Positions 1 through 11,010 of a DNA stretch of 64,000 bases are shown in pieces. Each line of letters opens with the position of its first letter. The stretch's first letter is position 1. Made by a program: the position numbers and the translations under genes. The DNA is from Lineus longissimus. Its lineage: Eukaryota; Nemertea; Pilidiophora; Heteronemertea; Lineidae. The notes beneath the pieces are model-generated. The model did no database searches and was not told the origin of the DNA. It worked only from the letters and a program-made list of their open reading frames with translations. The stretch is from the NCBI RefSeq assembly GCF_910592395.1, contig NC_088311.1:11532501-11596500 (forward strand). Direction: 5' to 3'.

Positions 1-2
1 AA

Positions 3-1716
3 ATTCAAATCATCCTTGGGGCAGGAATTTGCAACCTGACAGAGAAAAAGAGGAGCAATTCAGGAGTTGAAGTAAATTACAATGCCAATGGCAATGCACA
101 CAAAACAATAGAAGCAATTAACCACTTTAAGGATCAATTTGAACTCCTTGGTATCAGAGTTCTGGTGATCCCCATACCACCTGTCTCAATGATCAAGTAC
201 AATGATCATCTTATAAAACATGGAAAGTTACTTATCCCAGAAATTTCACAGGCAGCGCTGACATTACAGCAACGTGGACTTGAAAATGATATAGAAGAAA
301 TAAATAGTCATATCTGGAGCATCAACTGGTTAGCAGGATTAAAGACTCCAAGATGGGAGAGGGACCTCCTGAAGTTTCAGGTAGGGAGCCTAAACATCTA
401 AAATGAAGCACTCAAGGCTGTGGAGCAGACCAGCAAATAACACTCCACTATAAGCCTTCTTTCTAATGTTCATTGTACAGTTTCAACGTAAACTAGTCTA
501 AAAGTCATCAACCAACCATGAGCTAAACAGATAATAATAATGTCTAGTATTTGTATAGCGCTACTCAGAACGCATTGCTGTTTATGCGCTATTTGTTGAT
601 TTCCACTCATTGTCACTGATAATGCCTCTCGAACAGCCAACACTTCAAGCGCTTCCTAAATGTGTCCTGATTGTCAATCGCAGTTAGTTCCGTCGGCAAC
701 TTATTCCACAGCCGTGCCGAGGACGCTGAGAAACTGCGATCCCCGTAAAGTGTCTTTGTTCGTTTTACGGCCAATTTCGAGGAACCTTCGTCCATCGAAC
801 GCGTTGTACGAGGGCAATCCAGACATTTAACCAGCTGTTCAAGGTAAACTGGTGTCCTGCCATGTAATATTTTATGCGTCAAGTTGATGATTTTGTACTC
901 AATGCGCTAGTGTACTGGCAACCAGTGAAGTTCCTTTAGTACCGGTGTTATATGGTCCCGTTTACGCGTTTTACTAATAAGCCTGGCTGCTGCATTCTGA
1001 ACCCTTTGCATTGGAGCAATGGTTATCTTAGGAAGACAATGCAGCAGAGCGTTATTATAGTCCAAGCGAGAAGTCACCAAAGCATGCACCAACTTTTTGG
1101 TGCTGTTAGCATCCAGATATTTTCGAATGCGCCCAATGGAGTGCAAGTTGGCAAATGCACTTTTACAGACTTTCTTCACTTGAACAGTCATGTTCATGTG
1201 ACTGTCCAACCAGCCACCAAGATCTCTTAGGAAATCCGAACTCTTTATCACTTCTCCATCGACAGTTATTGTAGAGATGCACGGAGTTCGTCTAGTCGAG
1301 GAGATCGCCATAAGCTTTTTAAAGATTTGTTTTCAGTTACCTTTTGATGGTCACTTCCATAAGACACTGTTATCAGTAGAATTCTTGAAGTGAAATGCTC
1401 GAGTAATAAAAGGCTTGATATCTGGTGGCAATTACAACATGCTTTACTAGCGTAACTGCTGTAACTGCTTACCATGCCTTGAGAATTTCTTGCAATTATT
1501 TTTTTTTTGTACTCCATATTCCAGGTAAAAAGAGGAAAGAAGTACAAGAAACATACCTACCATGAGTTGTACGATGGCATACACCCGACGAACGCCCCAG
1601 CCGGAAAATGGCTCAAATACCTGATTAGAGCCGTCGAAGGTCAAGGAATTGCCAATGTAAAGTCATCGGACCGGTTCTTAAAATTAGCATGGCTGTTGGG
1701 TTTTCAGAAGGAATGA
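3..1716 (+). CDS. SGNH/GDSL hydrolase-like protein, 3' two exons (5' partial)
   Basis: Two exons join in frame. Exon 1 is open from the window edge to 380, where CAG is followed by a GTAGGG donor. Exon 2 runs from 1525, after a T-rich tract ending in CCAG, to a TGA at 1714-1716. Both junctions are phase 0. The joined part is about 190 residues. Its start reads ILGAGICNLTE, like the conserved Gly/Asn block of SGNH hydrolases, and near the end is YDGIHP, which fits the DxxH block carrying the catalytic Asp and His. The block with the nucleophilic Ser would lie before the window. Similar proteins are common in invertebrate genomes, sometimes close to mobile elements, so it could be a host gene or transposon cargo. 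The intron (381-1524) holds an antisense LINE remnant. The family call comes from motifs only. Confidence 0.6.
527..1335 (-). mobile_element. 5'-truncated CR1/L2-like LINE remnant in intron
   Basis: The minus strand encodes the last ~225 residues of a non-LTR reverse transcriptase ORF: an LRDLGGWLDSHMNM block, then VKELHWLPV-type and YGDRSFSASSARLWNKLP blocks typical of CR1/L2/Jockey-group C-termini. An in-frame TAG (near 907-909) separates LHWLPVH from RIEYKI; otherwise the frame runs to the natural stop at 613. The tail (527-612) contains a TAGCGCTATACAAAT-type end followed by ATTATTATT on the minus strand, as expected for L2-like 3' ends. The 5' side dissolves in stops and a frameshift beyond about 1335. 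The endonuclease and catalytic YADD region are absent, so it is dead. It lies wholly within the intron of the SGNH-like gene, in the opposite orientation. Confidence 0.8.
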
Positions 1717-1989
1717 AAAGATTGATGGAAAGTCATGAAAAACCATCATTCTTAGCTCAATAGCTACATGAAATTTTTATGAAAATTGTATTACTCAATC
1801 CAAAGATACTCATACAAGGCTGCTCACTTTGGAGGTCCATTATATGTCTGTACTGTGTAGTGACTTTGCCAATTCACAAAAACTTAACAAACCAAACGAA
1901 TTGCTTCAACTGCTTGCTACCCAGGATTTAATAGGTTCTGATTTTTTTTATTTTAACCTCTGAATAGGCTTTATTTTTATTGATTCTGC

Positions 1990-2331
1990 TTGTCTACTTG
2001 CTTTCTAGCACCACTCAAATTCTTCTCCAGTCCACTGTCCAGTATGGTTGATGTCAGTCACACTTTCCATTTGCAGGCCCCAATCCACGTTCATGAGGAA
2101 GATGATGATGATGATAATGATGATGTTGGTCTCATTGACTGTGGGCCAGTCAACGTGTCAACTGCTTCTCAATAGAAGACCATATTCCTACCGGTACTAC
2201 TGAAGATGCAAATGAACAGGAGATGGGATTCCTGCTCGACCTCGATCCTGGAACAGAGAATGTCGACAGTGAATGTGAGGAAGAAAATCACTGGGATTTC
2301 AAGCGGAAGAAGGCAAGTCACTTAGCATAGG
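1990..2331 (+). pseudogene. Acidic coding-like stretch, unassigned
   Basis: Two overlapping plus-strand frames are both strongly acidic. The first (1990-2175) ends with an Asp/Glu run encoded by GATGAT repeats. The second (about 2139-2331) reads IEDHIPTGTTEDANEQEM and then a GFLLDLDPG segment, ending HWDFKRKK before a possible GC-type donor (AAG|GCAAGT, 2310-2318). They could be one exon broken by a frameshift or two unrelated frames. An acidic tail of this sort occurs in transposases and nuclear proteins. I do not recognise a family, and the Asp run may simply be a trinucleotide repeat. Confidence 0.3.
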
Positions 2332-3900
2332 TCTTAATTTACTTATATTCATAGGTCGCGGTAGGTCAGGCCATTTAATATTTACGTCATGACGCTACCC
2401 TGTAAAAAGTGGCGATACAATATCATATAACGTTACAGAATGAGAAGTAGTCCTAGGCCTACATTTTTCATACGACTTACGAGTAGGCCTACATTGTATT
2501 TAGGGCCTTTTTGTAATAGGCTACTTTTATGAAACGGAGGCGTTACATTTAGTGACTTAGGCCTCCCCAATTGCACAAATTACAGGCCACGGAATCATGT
2601 TCCCCCAGCCAAGGCACTGACAAACCCCACCAAAGGGAAAGTCAATGAGACATGAAGTCCAACTCCGACCAAGGCACAGATCAGACACAGCCTTCTTGTC
2701 ATGCTTGTCAGTCTTGATCAATCCACCCTACCAGCTCCAGTCTCTACATTTCTCCATCTTAGAGTCTTGACCCCCATCCCCATGTCATGATGTGGGCCAT
2801 GGCCTTGGCCATGCACACAGCCGAAAGCATGACTGACAGTCCATGCCGCGCGCCATGCATTGCGTGCAATACACATCTGACATAGGCCCCACATCGCACA
2901 TGTGCATGAATGAACGTCGAACGTCTTACAAGCTCTGAAGAAGCGGACGACGAAAATGAAAAGGTGTATAACATTTTAAAGATTAATACTTATCATAATC
3001 ATGGATCGGCACAATAAGATGTCATGGTCTATAATCTTCTAGTGTGTGCTGTGAGGAAACGAGGACAGGTGTGCAAGGGATAGTAGTCATAGGGCTGATA
3101 GTCCGTGTAACAATAGCCCGCATTGCTAAATGTTTTGGTTAGGGTTAGCGGTACAATAGATCATGCTGCTTAATTGATCAAATACAATGCTACCGGACTA
3201 TGACTCCAGGGGGACTATATCCGCTGTCACACCGGCATTTTGATGCTCATGCTGCCATCCGATGCCGCGTGGGGACGCTGGGACGCAAGGTCACCGGCTC
3301 CTTTCCTTAACCAATCAACATAGCTTCTAGATTTTAAATTCGATCTTATAAATCCCGACCATGTCCGAACATACATTAGGACACGCGAAGACTGCCGAAT
3401 TTACGAAAATGACGTCATCAAACGACACCAGCGCCTCTAGTATCAAGATTGTAATAGGGACCGTCTCAAAACTAAACCAATGCACGAATTTTTTCTTTTA
3501 TTTTCAGGGAAACGACAGTGCCAATTGTTATCAGCGTGTGGTGCTTCAGAAAAAAGAGTTGTAACTTTCTCATGTTAATTCTGTAAATACACTGGAAAAT
3601 GATTAAAACTATAAAGTATAAATTCATTGGTAAGTTGCCTGGTTATCAGGTACATGGAGTAATACACTCCAAGTCAGGTATAACATCGTAATCCTTTGAA
3701 AATTTCATAGCGATAGTAGCCTAATAGTCGTCAACCATCTCCCTAAATCTAAAGACTAGATGATCTGAGATTCTATTCTCAACAATCACAGACAATAGAT
3801 TACTAAAATCATTATCGTGGGCTCATCATGGCCTTGGGGAAAGGGGCTTCTTCTACTAACGGGCTGATATATTTATGTTTACCCAGTTCTTTTTCTCATT
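2332..3900. other. No gene recognised
   Basis: Only short unsupported frames lie here, with no domain, splice context or structured repeat that I can defend. It holds stray GC-rich words such as the segment around 3230-3290. Confidence 0.5.
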
Positions 3901-3919
3901 TCAGATAGACCATGGACGT

Positions 3920-4345
3920 TGATTGATTTTAGAAATTCATCTCTTCACTGTTTGGCAAAGTTATGTTATTATTTCAGATTGGACTGTAAATATGTAACCC
4001 GAAACAGGAGTTGTATATATTTGATGGCCGTGATTAATCTTGGTACACTACCTCTTTAGTGCCGGTCGACTGGATTTCAAATTCAGATAAGATTTTTTCG
4101 AATTCATTCTTGTAAATAACTGCTGATGGCTATTGATGGATCTGGTAAAATGTGACTTGAACCCGAGGAGTTGTAAATAGTTGATGGCCGTTGACATGGG
4201 CTAGCTGCTGATTAATCTTGAACATTTAACCTCTTTACTGTCGATCGACTGAATTTAAATAAAACATCATTAATTCATACTTGTAAATAACTGCTTGTGG
4301 ATGATGGATTTGGATAATTTCATCTCTTCACTCGAACTAATGGAC
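3920..4345 (+). repeat. Degenerate tandem repeat, about 165-175 bp period
   Basis: Two clear copies share GGAGTTGTA, GTTGATGGCCGT, GCTGATTAATCTTG, CCTCTTTA, GTCGACTG/ATCGACTG and TTGTAAATAACTGCT in the same order (about 4006-4150 and 4170-4330). A third partial copy upstream (about 3935-3965) shares ATTCATCTCTTCACT with the end of the last copy. Divergence is high, so this is an old local duplication rather than a satellite. Confidence 0.65.
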
Positions 4346-5070
4346 AAGCTGAGCTTAGAGTAAGAGCAGAGAGACAGACTACAGAGCATGCAGGTAAATA
4401 ATATCTCAGGACAGGGGTCGGCTAAGGTCTTTTTGAATTCAAATCCTACACTTGGGTCTTGGGATCATTATGCTTATCCTCGGGCACAAGTATCTATCCT
4501 CCTGTTGTGTTACGTTTCCTTCCCACATTCTCCCCACCTATTTTCTATACTGCGTCAGCGTCTATTGGGTCGACTGCCATGATGACATCATCCTAACTAT
4601 ATCCCCCCCCCTCTCCCCACCACCAACTTAATAACTACTCGCCATCAAATTTTGACATTGTGAGCTAGCCAACTGCTTCTTCGGTCAACTGCCACGAGGA
4701 AGGAAACAATGGGATTCACGTCCGACGTCGTAACTGTGGGTGCGGCGCGTCATGAATGCAGGATCGGCCAACTCGCGGCCCATATGGAATGCGACAAAAC
4801 TGTACCGGAACCAGAATTGTCATGGCTCTGCACAATTTTTTTCAGATTCGATGGACATGATGGATATATGAATTTTGTTTACACTTGACATACAGTGTAT
4901 ACGTAACCATTACACTCACTACGTTGTGTGAGTGACCACACGTGTCCCTGAAATGGTGTGAAATTGGTTCAAAATAGGCCTGATGTGTGTCAGGTTCGCC
5001 TGGTCATAGGTTGGTGAAATGATAATTGTTCCTTCGAAAGGCAACAACCATGTGATACCCAGGGGAATAA
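4346..5070. other. No gene recognised
   Basis: The short plus-strand frame at 4388-4582 has no homology cue or splice context. I see no repeat or RNA gene here. Confidence 0.45.
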
Positions 5071-5614
5071 TCATATTTCTAAATTTGGTAAAAAAATGCA
5101 GGGTCGCACTTGCGCCTCTTCCTTACTCAAATGTAGCTTGAAGTGAACCCATATGACACACGTTAAATTAGGCCAAATCTCGGCATTTGACTTGAAGTGA
5201 AACCACAGAAATTGACTTCCACACAACTTTCGCCTGGCTTGCCCAGCAGAAGGGAGGTATGTCACATACTTGCCAACAGCTGTATCATCGAACAAGTCAT
5301 GTGGCCATCACCAATCCTTACTGAACAACCAAAACACAATTTCAGCGGGAACGTTTTTGCACATTGCATCTAAGTTCAATGAATTATGGGTAAAATCAAC
5401 CGCACAGAATGGTTCGTAAGATAGACAAGTTCCATCCATTGTAAGATTACAGATTTTTGCTCTAGAGTCTGATGTATATATCACTTCCATAACGACCTTC
5501 ATGTATGTGGCATATACATTATATGTTGTTCTGGCTCTGACCCCTTCAAATGGGCCAGGTCGGTCTTTCAAACAAGTATAATTATTAGGTATGATCGTAC
5601 TTAGGCCCTTACAC
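5071..5614 (-). pseudogene. Cysteine-rich extracellular-looking ORF with one internal stop
   Basis: On the minus strand a TTTCAG acceptor precedes an open frame starting at 5614 (GTGTAAGGGCC). It runs 102 codons to a TGA at 5308-5310, then continues in the same frame to 5071, about 180 codons with one stop. The peptide has several Cys residues and N-glycosylation sequons (NYT, NLT), as in a secreted or ectodomain exon. It overlaps no other supported exon but is antisense to the region just before the vWA fragment. The family is unknown. It could be a real terminal exon ending at the TGA, a decayed exon, or a chance frame. Confidence 0.3.
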
Positions 5615-5630
5615 CTGAAAATGGATTGCG

Positions 5631-5840
5631 GTGACAGTCCCTCATGTCTTGATCCTGATGACGGACGGATGGACAACCGATGGTGTCCTCGCCCGAGCCG
5701 AGAAGAAGCTTCTCAAGAAGACCGGGGTGGTGAACTCGCCTGATGACGTGGTGATGGTGGATACTTGGAAAGACCTCCCGGACAAAGTTCCCGATCTGAG
5801 GAAGAAATCCGGCCATAAGATTCAGAAAATACAACTTAAG
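5631..5840 (+). pseudogene. von Willebrand factor A domain fragment (C-terminal half)
   Basis: The frame begins after an AG at 5636-5637 and reads PHVLILMTDGWTTDG then ARAEKKLLKKTGV, which matches the beta-strand, TDG and helix block of vWA domains (the Asp follows the MIDAS Thr region). The expected IFAIGVG strand and following helix are missing: the frame jumps to DVVMVDTWKDLPD, similar to the domain's last strand and helix (VFxVxxFxxL). The sequence then loses similarity. vWA domains bind ligands through a metal ion in collagens, matrilins and similar matrix or receptor proteins. Given the internal loss and the absence of a clear donor I read it as a decayed exon. Confidence 0.55.
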
Positions 5841-6647
5841 TTGCCTTCAAAATCAACGGTCTTACGGAGTTATCCCTCCTCACTGATCCAGCCCATGCAT
5901 CTGTATACTTTCCTCGGATAGATTTGTCCGTGGGTACCACAGCACTGAGGTCCTCTAGCCATTCTCCCTGATGAGTGCCTGCATGAGAGCACCTTTCCCT
6001 CGATGACCTGTCAAACATCATGAAGTGCTGAGATACACATTGCGGTATTTCTCACATTCGTTAGTGATGATTTCTTCTCCAACTCGCTGTAATAATGGCT
6101 GCTCATACTTCCACAGAAGGGCAGAAAATGGTTGAAATTTTAGTGATTGTATAGGTGTTGTCGGACAACCCCCCCCCCCCACACACACACACCCACTTCT
6201 TAGTTATGTCGATTGAGACAAAAATCCTTGCAGCAGGGTGTGACGTTTTTAGCTGTTTCCCATATTTCAGTTTTCTATACAATACTACACATTTAGACCG
6301 ATCAATATTTTCTCAGTTGGAGAAACAATGAAAGAGTTGTCATTCTGTCTTTCAGCGCTCTCGAACAATGAGAGAAATCACTCAGAAAAGGAAACAATCA
6401 AAATCGTAAAAACTGGGCATGTACACAATGTCATGTGGCTGGGGTTAATACCTTTGTTGTCCAGTTGGTTTAAGGACCATTTCCTGCATATTGCGGAACA
6501 GAAATCTAACAAACCCGGAACAAAAGGTATTGATCTCAGCTAGGGAGACGACGGAAATCTTGGTAAAGATTTGATTGATATTTGGGAAGTTATTCAAGAT
6601 CCAAAGTGAAGTCTTTTTTTCTCAACAAGTAGTTACATTCGTTTCAG

Positions 6648-6730
6648 GTTGCAACACGACATACAAGGCGAATGTCATATTCATCGTCGACAGTTCCTCT
6701 AGCATCTACCGATTCGGCTTTACTTATCAT
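6648..6730 (+). pseudogene. von Willebrand factor A domain start (MIDAS) fragment
   Basis: After a polypyrimidine tract and TTTCAG (acceptor at 6646-6647) the frame reads GCNTTYKANVIFIVDSSSSI. The hydrophobic strand followed by DSSSS fits the MIDAS DxSxS motif that opens a vWA domain. Open reading continues to 6769 but loses similarity after about 6715, and no convincing donor follows. A later frame (about 6846-7030) with KVFVRSFRAYSG and LVSDLSAYNDLVTYL may be the next part of the same domain. It lies downstream of the other vWA piece, so it probably belongs to a second domain of one multi-vWA gene, now broken. Confidence 0.5.
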
Positions 6731-7031
6731 TCATGTCTTTTCCTTTTGTTAATTCTCAAGCAATTTTAGGGAATACACCACTGGAACAGCATATATTTTA
6801 CATTTTACGATGGCTTTTTTTGAAATAATTACTAGAAGTAGGCCTAGTGTGGCATTGCGCCTCAACGTGAAGCGGGGAAGGTTTTTGTGAGAAGTTTCAG
6901 AGCTTATTCAGGTACGCACAGCCCCCTCACAATGCCTCTCGTAAGTGACCTATCTGCGTATAACGACCTTGTCACATACTTGCATTCGGGCGTAGTTTTA
7001 GCAGGGAGTGAGATCGCCATTCTGCGAGTGT

Positions 7032-7606
7032 TCATGTACAGTTCTACCAGAAAGTAAATGTCCACAGGTTTTTTTAATATCACAGAGATAGAATAAGATA
7101 ATTGAATGCGGTTTTCAGCAGAGAATGGTATATCTAGTTGGTCTTGTATCTGTTGTATTTGGACCCAGCTAATCCTGTCTCTTCATTATGTGACAGGCAG
7201 TTTTTAAAATGTCCAAAAAGTAACTTTTTTTATTTTATTTTATTTTCGTTCGTTTTTACAATGTATGGGTGAACTATGATGCAACAAAGGATTTTTTTTG
7301 CTTTCATTACTAGAAAATTCCTGCTAAATTGCATATGCCAACAAATTATGGTCATAAAGCACAGTCATTGGCTCATGTGAAGTTTTGAAAAGGCACATGA
7401 AATAAAAAAAGTGATTTTTTAACCATTTTTTAAATGTTTGGTACATAATGAAGAAATGGAATGAGGTGCATCCAAATACAAAAGATGTATGACCAACTAA
7501 ATATACCATACTTTGCTGAAAACCGCATTCAAATATCTTATTTCATCTCTGTGATATTTTTTTAAAACGGTGGACATTTACTTTCTGGTAGGACTGTACA
7601 TGGTGT
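7032..7606. mobile_element. Foldback/MITE-like inverted repeat element
   Basis: The left arm (about 7032-7260) and right arm (about 7420-7606) are inverted copies. Both contain TGTACAGTYCTACCAGAAAG, AAATGTCCAC, ATATCACAGAGAT, GAATGCGGTTTTCAGCA and TAGTTGGTC in mirrored order. The arms are about 85% alike by eye, which implies age. No coding capacity is seen inside. It begins inside the possible vWA exon continuation, so its arrival may have helped break that gene. The target duplication is not clear. Confidence 0.7.
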
Positions 7607-7667
7607 ACTATAGTAGGCCATGTACACATCGTCGTGCATGTCCTGCATGCCTGTACGGGGGTATTAA

Positions 7668-8162
7668 TAAACAGAGAAACAGAGAAACGAAGAAATCGAG
7701 AACTTCCCATATCGAGTAGTTAGGCCTTAAAACCTATGTCTATAATGTACGGCGTGAAAATAGACTAATATGCTAGCCTGGTTTCTTCTCCCACGATGAA
7801 AGTAGTTCGAAAATGCACTGGGTGGACAGGAGACCAGTCCTATCAGATCAATGGACCATTGTCCATTTCGCAAAACCACGAGGTTCACTGCATGGACTCT
7901 GGCATGTCCAGCATAGTCCAGTCTTAATTAGCAAAGTCTGTATTTTAGATCTACCCGGTGTAACAGTAGATCGTAATCTGACGTGAGAAATAAAGCATTT
8001 CATCTCCGATATTCTCGACTCTGTTGATGCTACTTCATTTTGAACAAAACAAAATGGCTGTTGGCACACAAGTACTGATTTTGTGTAGCAATGCATTGCG
8101 AGACGAGGCCTAACTAGATGGGGGAAGTTCTCGATTTCTTCGTTTCTCTGTTTCTCAGTTTA
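7668..8162. mobile_element. TTAA-flanked MITE (piggyBac-type target)
   Basis: A 495-bp element bounded by TTAA on both sides (7664-7667 and 8163-8166). The termini are inverted repeats of about 60 bp starting TAAACWGAGAAACAGAGAAA and continuing through CGAAGAAATCGAGAACTTCCC, then a shared TAGTTAGGCCT. TTAA duplication is the hallmark of piggyBac transposition, although the ends do not start with CCC as in classical piggyBac. It has no transposase. It may be mobilised in trans by a piggyBac relative such as the decayed one at 46.5-49.6 kb, but the two sets of ends differ. Confidence 0.75.
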
Positions 8163-8324
8163 TTAAAGGGAAGGGCCCGCCAAAAAATGGGGAGTTTTGG
8201 ACGGCCCGGTCAAAACCTTAGGCGGGAATAAGGTTTCATTGATAAATATAAGGAGTTTCAAGGCCCCCAAATTACTCGTAAGGTTCAATAGATACTGGCC
8301 TTTCATTGGTTTACCGTTTGCGTA

Positions 8325-8987
8325 TCATTTACATACTCTCATCTTGAAAAATATGACAATATTTACGATCACGTTATTGATTTTTGCAACATTTTCGGTA
8401 ACGCGCCCCTTGCGGATCTGTAAGGTACCACTCGGATGCTTGAAAAATGTTTGTGGCGTGGCTCCATCTGCTACCATGGCTACAGCTGTCACCGCGCCGG
8501 TGTTAGTCTCACGTCTTGGCGTCTGCACCACCCTTCGGGGACACCTCAATGCCGTTGGCGTACTGACGAGACCAGCGTCTCTAGAGGCTCCGACATTCGC
8601 CATGAGCAGTGACAGGTCACTTGGCTGGAATGGCCCCATCTCCTCTTCACTCATGTTCATTGCCGGCAATTCTGGCAAATATCTTGAGTCGTCACGGTTG
8701 TCAAACAAGTCTTGGATAATATGCTGCTCCATTTCTTCTGTACTGTTCGGATCAGGGGCCTCGCTCTCCACCGGCCCAGAATCCACCGGCGACTCGAAAT
8801 CCATACTACTATTCTCTCCATTTTCCATTTTCTCCTCTCTCCAACTCACTACTATCGCTATTGACTGCGTAATATACACTAACATTCTTTCGCTATCATT
8901 GCTAACTTCATTTACTGGAACACTGGCCTCTTTGTAGCCGATTATGTAACCCATAGTGGAAACACCTGACTCTATGGTATCATTCAT
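8325..8987 (-). CDS. Hypothetical acidic protein, 220 codons
   Basis: A long minus-strand frame without recognised family. An internal ATG in good context (AAAATGG, residue 54, MENGENSSMDF) may be the true start; the upstream part is hydrophobic and less convincing. From there it is rich in Glu, Asp, Ser and Pro, with an LPELPAMNMSEEEMGPFQ segment and then a basic TPxxxRCPRRVVQTPRR patch, suggesting a nuclear or regulatory protein. Its last ~25 residues are hydrophobic and may be read-through past a missed donor. It faces the CYP4 pseudogene head to head about 240 bp away. The plus strand is also open across this stretch, so coding status is uncertain. Confidence 0.35.
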   Translation of the reverse strand: MNDTIESGVSTMGYIIGYKEASVPVNEVSNDSERMLVYITQSIAIVVSWREEKMENGENSSMDFESPVDSGPVESEAPDPNSTEEMEQHIIQDLFDNRDDSRYLPELPAMNMSEEEMGPFQPSDLSLLMANVGASRDAGLVSTPTALRCPRRVVQTPRRETNTGAVTAVAMVADGATPQTFFKHPSGTLQIRKGRVTENVAKINNVIVNIVIFFKMRVCK

Positions 8988-9116
8988 GCTAAAAACAATG
9001 CAGGGTCAAATACAATTGACTTTGAAATAAGCTCAAATGCGTAGAAATAAGTGTCGATGTCCGACTGTCACTTGACTAAAACGTCATCAATATCTTATTC
9101 AAATGACCTTGTGAGC

Positions 9117-9124
9117 TATAAATA
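9117..9124 (+). promoter_or_regulatory. TATA box upstream of CYP4 pseudogene 1
   Basis: TATAAATA lies 109 bp before the ATG at 9226. The second P450 copy has TATAAAAT 116 bp before its ATG, so the spacing agrees between the two loci. Confidence 0.45.
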
Positions 9125-9294
9125 GTAACGTCGCGGAATGCTATTGCCCTATATGCACCCTCGTGATACCATTTGACAAAAAACTACGTTTTCACAAAAT
9201 CCCGCTTTCATTTCCAGGTGTCACGATGAACCAAATCTTCAACGCCCTGACCATCATAGGACTGGTGTACGTCTTAGTGAAGTTCCTACGTTAG

Positions 9295-10070
9295 TATCTT
9301 GGCAAAGCAATAGTAAAATATTAGCAACATTTTTACAACATTATCAGTTGCAACAAATGTTGCAAAAATGTTGCGTAGTGTGTACAGAGCAAAATGCGTC
9401 TTACAACATGTTGTAAAATTGTTGTAAAATTGTTGCAAATTAAATGCAATGCAATTCTTTGTTGCATGTTGTAAAAATGTTGCAAACTCTTTAGCCAATC
9501 AGAAATAGTATTTGCGACATGTGATCTACCTGAGGTCATGTGACTTGAACAAGCGGCTGGTATAGCAACTCTCAAGTGAGTGTCTTCCTTCGTAATGGGT
9601 GGTGAAACCTTTTCAAGAAGTTCCTCGAATGCAGTTTCATCCATTCGCAGGAAGTTTTTGTATGATGGCTTGTCAGTCTGCCGCAACTCCTTTAACAGGC
9701 AGTGATATGCCCCATGATCCACCCTCATTTTGATCCAGGGCCTGGTCCATACTTTCCTTGGTTTATTTCGCCGCCTCTTCCGCCTCTCAACAATGATAGC
9801 TCAAATTGCTGCAGAAGCACTCAAAACACAATTTTCTCCTTGAAATGATCCATTTCCCCTCCAAAATACCTATTTTCCCTTTGTTCCCGCTAAAAACTTT
9901 GCAACAATTTACCAACATGTTGTAAAAATGTTGCTAATTTGTTGCTATTTTGTTGCTAGTGTACACAGGGCCTTGAGGGCTTGTTGCTAAATTGTTGTAA
10001 AAATGTTGGTAAAATGTTGGTAAAATGTTGGTAAAATGTTGCTACTATTTTACTAGTGTACACCCTGCTT
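9295..10070 (-). mobile_element. Harbinger-derived nonautonomous element in CYP4 intron
   Basis: The minus strand from about 9790 to 9555 reads RRKRRRNKPRKVWTRPWIK, then GAYHCLLKELR, YKNFLRMDETAFEELL and EKVSPPITKEDTHLR, matching the N-terminal region of PIF/Harbinger transposases. No catalytic part follows. Both ends carry inverted AGTAAAATAxTAGCAACATTTT and arrays of a short unit like GTTGTAAAAATGTTGC (9340-9490 and 9900-10045). I take it as a deletion derivative expanded by internal tandem repeats. Exact ends are uncertain; the right end lies near TAGTGTACACCC (10053-10066). Confidence 0.6.
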
Positions 10071-11010
10071 TATACAGTTGACCTCTGACATCCAGGCGCC
10101 ATCAAGGAATTGGTTCCGGGGCTCCCTGCATCCCGGTCTTACTGAAAAAACGCTGACGTGGTACGAAGATTTGTCTAAAAAGTACGGAGATAGCCTGTCT
10201 ATAAGATATGGTTTGGACCTTTCTTACCCCAGATTCATATTGCAAGTCCGGAGCTAGAAGAAGTTATTCTGAACACGGCGGAGCCGAAGCCGCTGGATCA
10301 GCCGTTGATTGGCACTGGCCTCTTGCTGAATGGTGGAGACCTCTGGCATAGAAACCGCCATCTTCTGACCCCAGCCTTCCACTTCGACACATGCTGAAGA
10401 CGTACTCTGATGTCTTTAGCCGCTCCACGGAGAGCCTTATTAGTGTATTCGACTCGTTGGTGGAGAGAGGTGACAGTTTTGACATCTTCAAACCAATGGG
10501 GCTGCTGACCTTGGATACTGTCCTTCAGTGTGCCTGCTCATTCTACGGAGACAGCCAGCATCTTTGAGAAAACCACAGGATTGTAAAACTAACTCATGAT
10601 GCTTTAAGCTTTTACATTGGCTTTTCAAAGAGGACTGACGCCGTATCTTTGGCCAGATATGATTTTTTACATGACACCAACAGGAATGCGCTTTAAGACT
10701 GCCTGTCGACAGTTTCAGGCATTCAATCGAGATATCATCCAGAAACGTAGAGTGGAATTGGATGAAAATCCGGATTTTAAAGAAGGGCACAGGGATTTTC
10801 TCGACCTGCTTCTGGTTGCCAGGGACGAGGATGGTCAAGGGTTGAAAGATGAAAAATCGAGGCCTAAACACATTCATATTATTCGCCGGTCATGACACTA
10901 CATCCAGCACCCTCTCGTGGGCAGTATACGCTCTAGCCGAACACCCAGAAGTATTAAGGTAGCAGGAAGGGTTGGACGTTTGTGGTTTCTGAGTCTGAGG
11001 GGGTTGGTGT

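Noticed and set aside
8197-8937. Plus-strand 246-codon ORF
   Set aside because: Antisense to the 8325-8987 frame; composition is hydrophobic and Ser/Leu-rich without a domain, typical of a shadow frame.
9340-10045. Regular short GTTGTAAAAATGTTGC repeats as a regulatory array
   Set aside because: They are subterminal repeats of a Harbinger-derived element.
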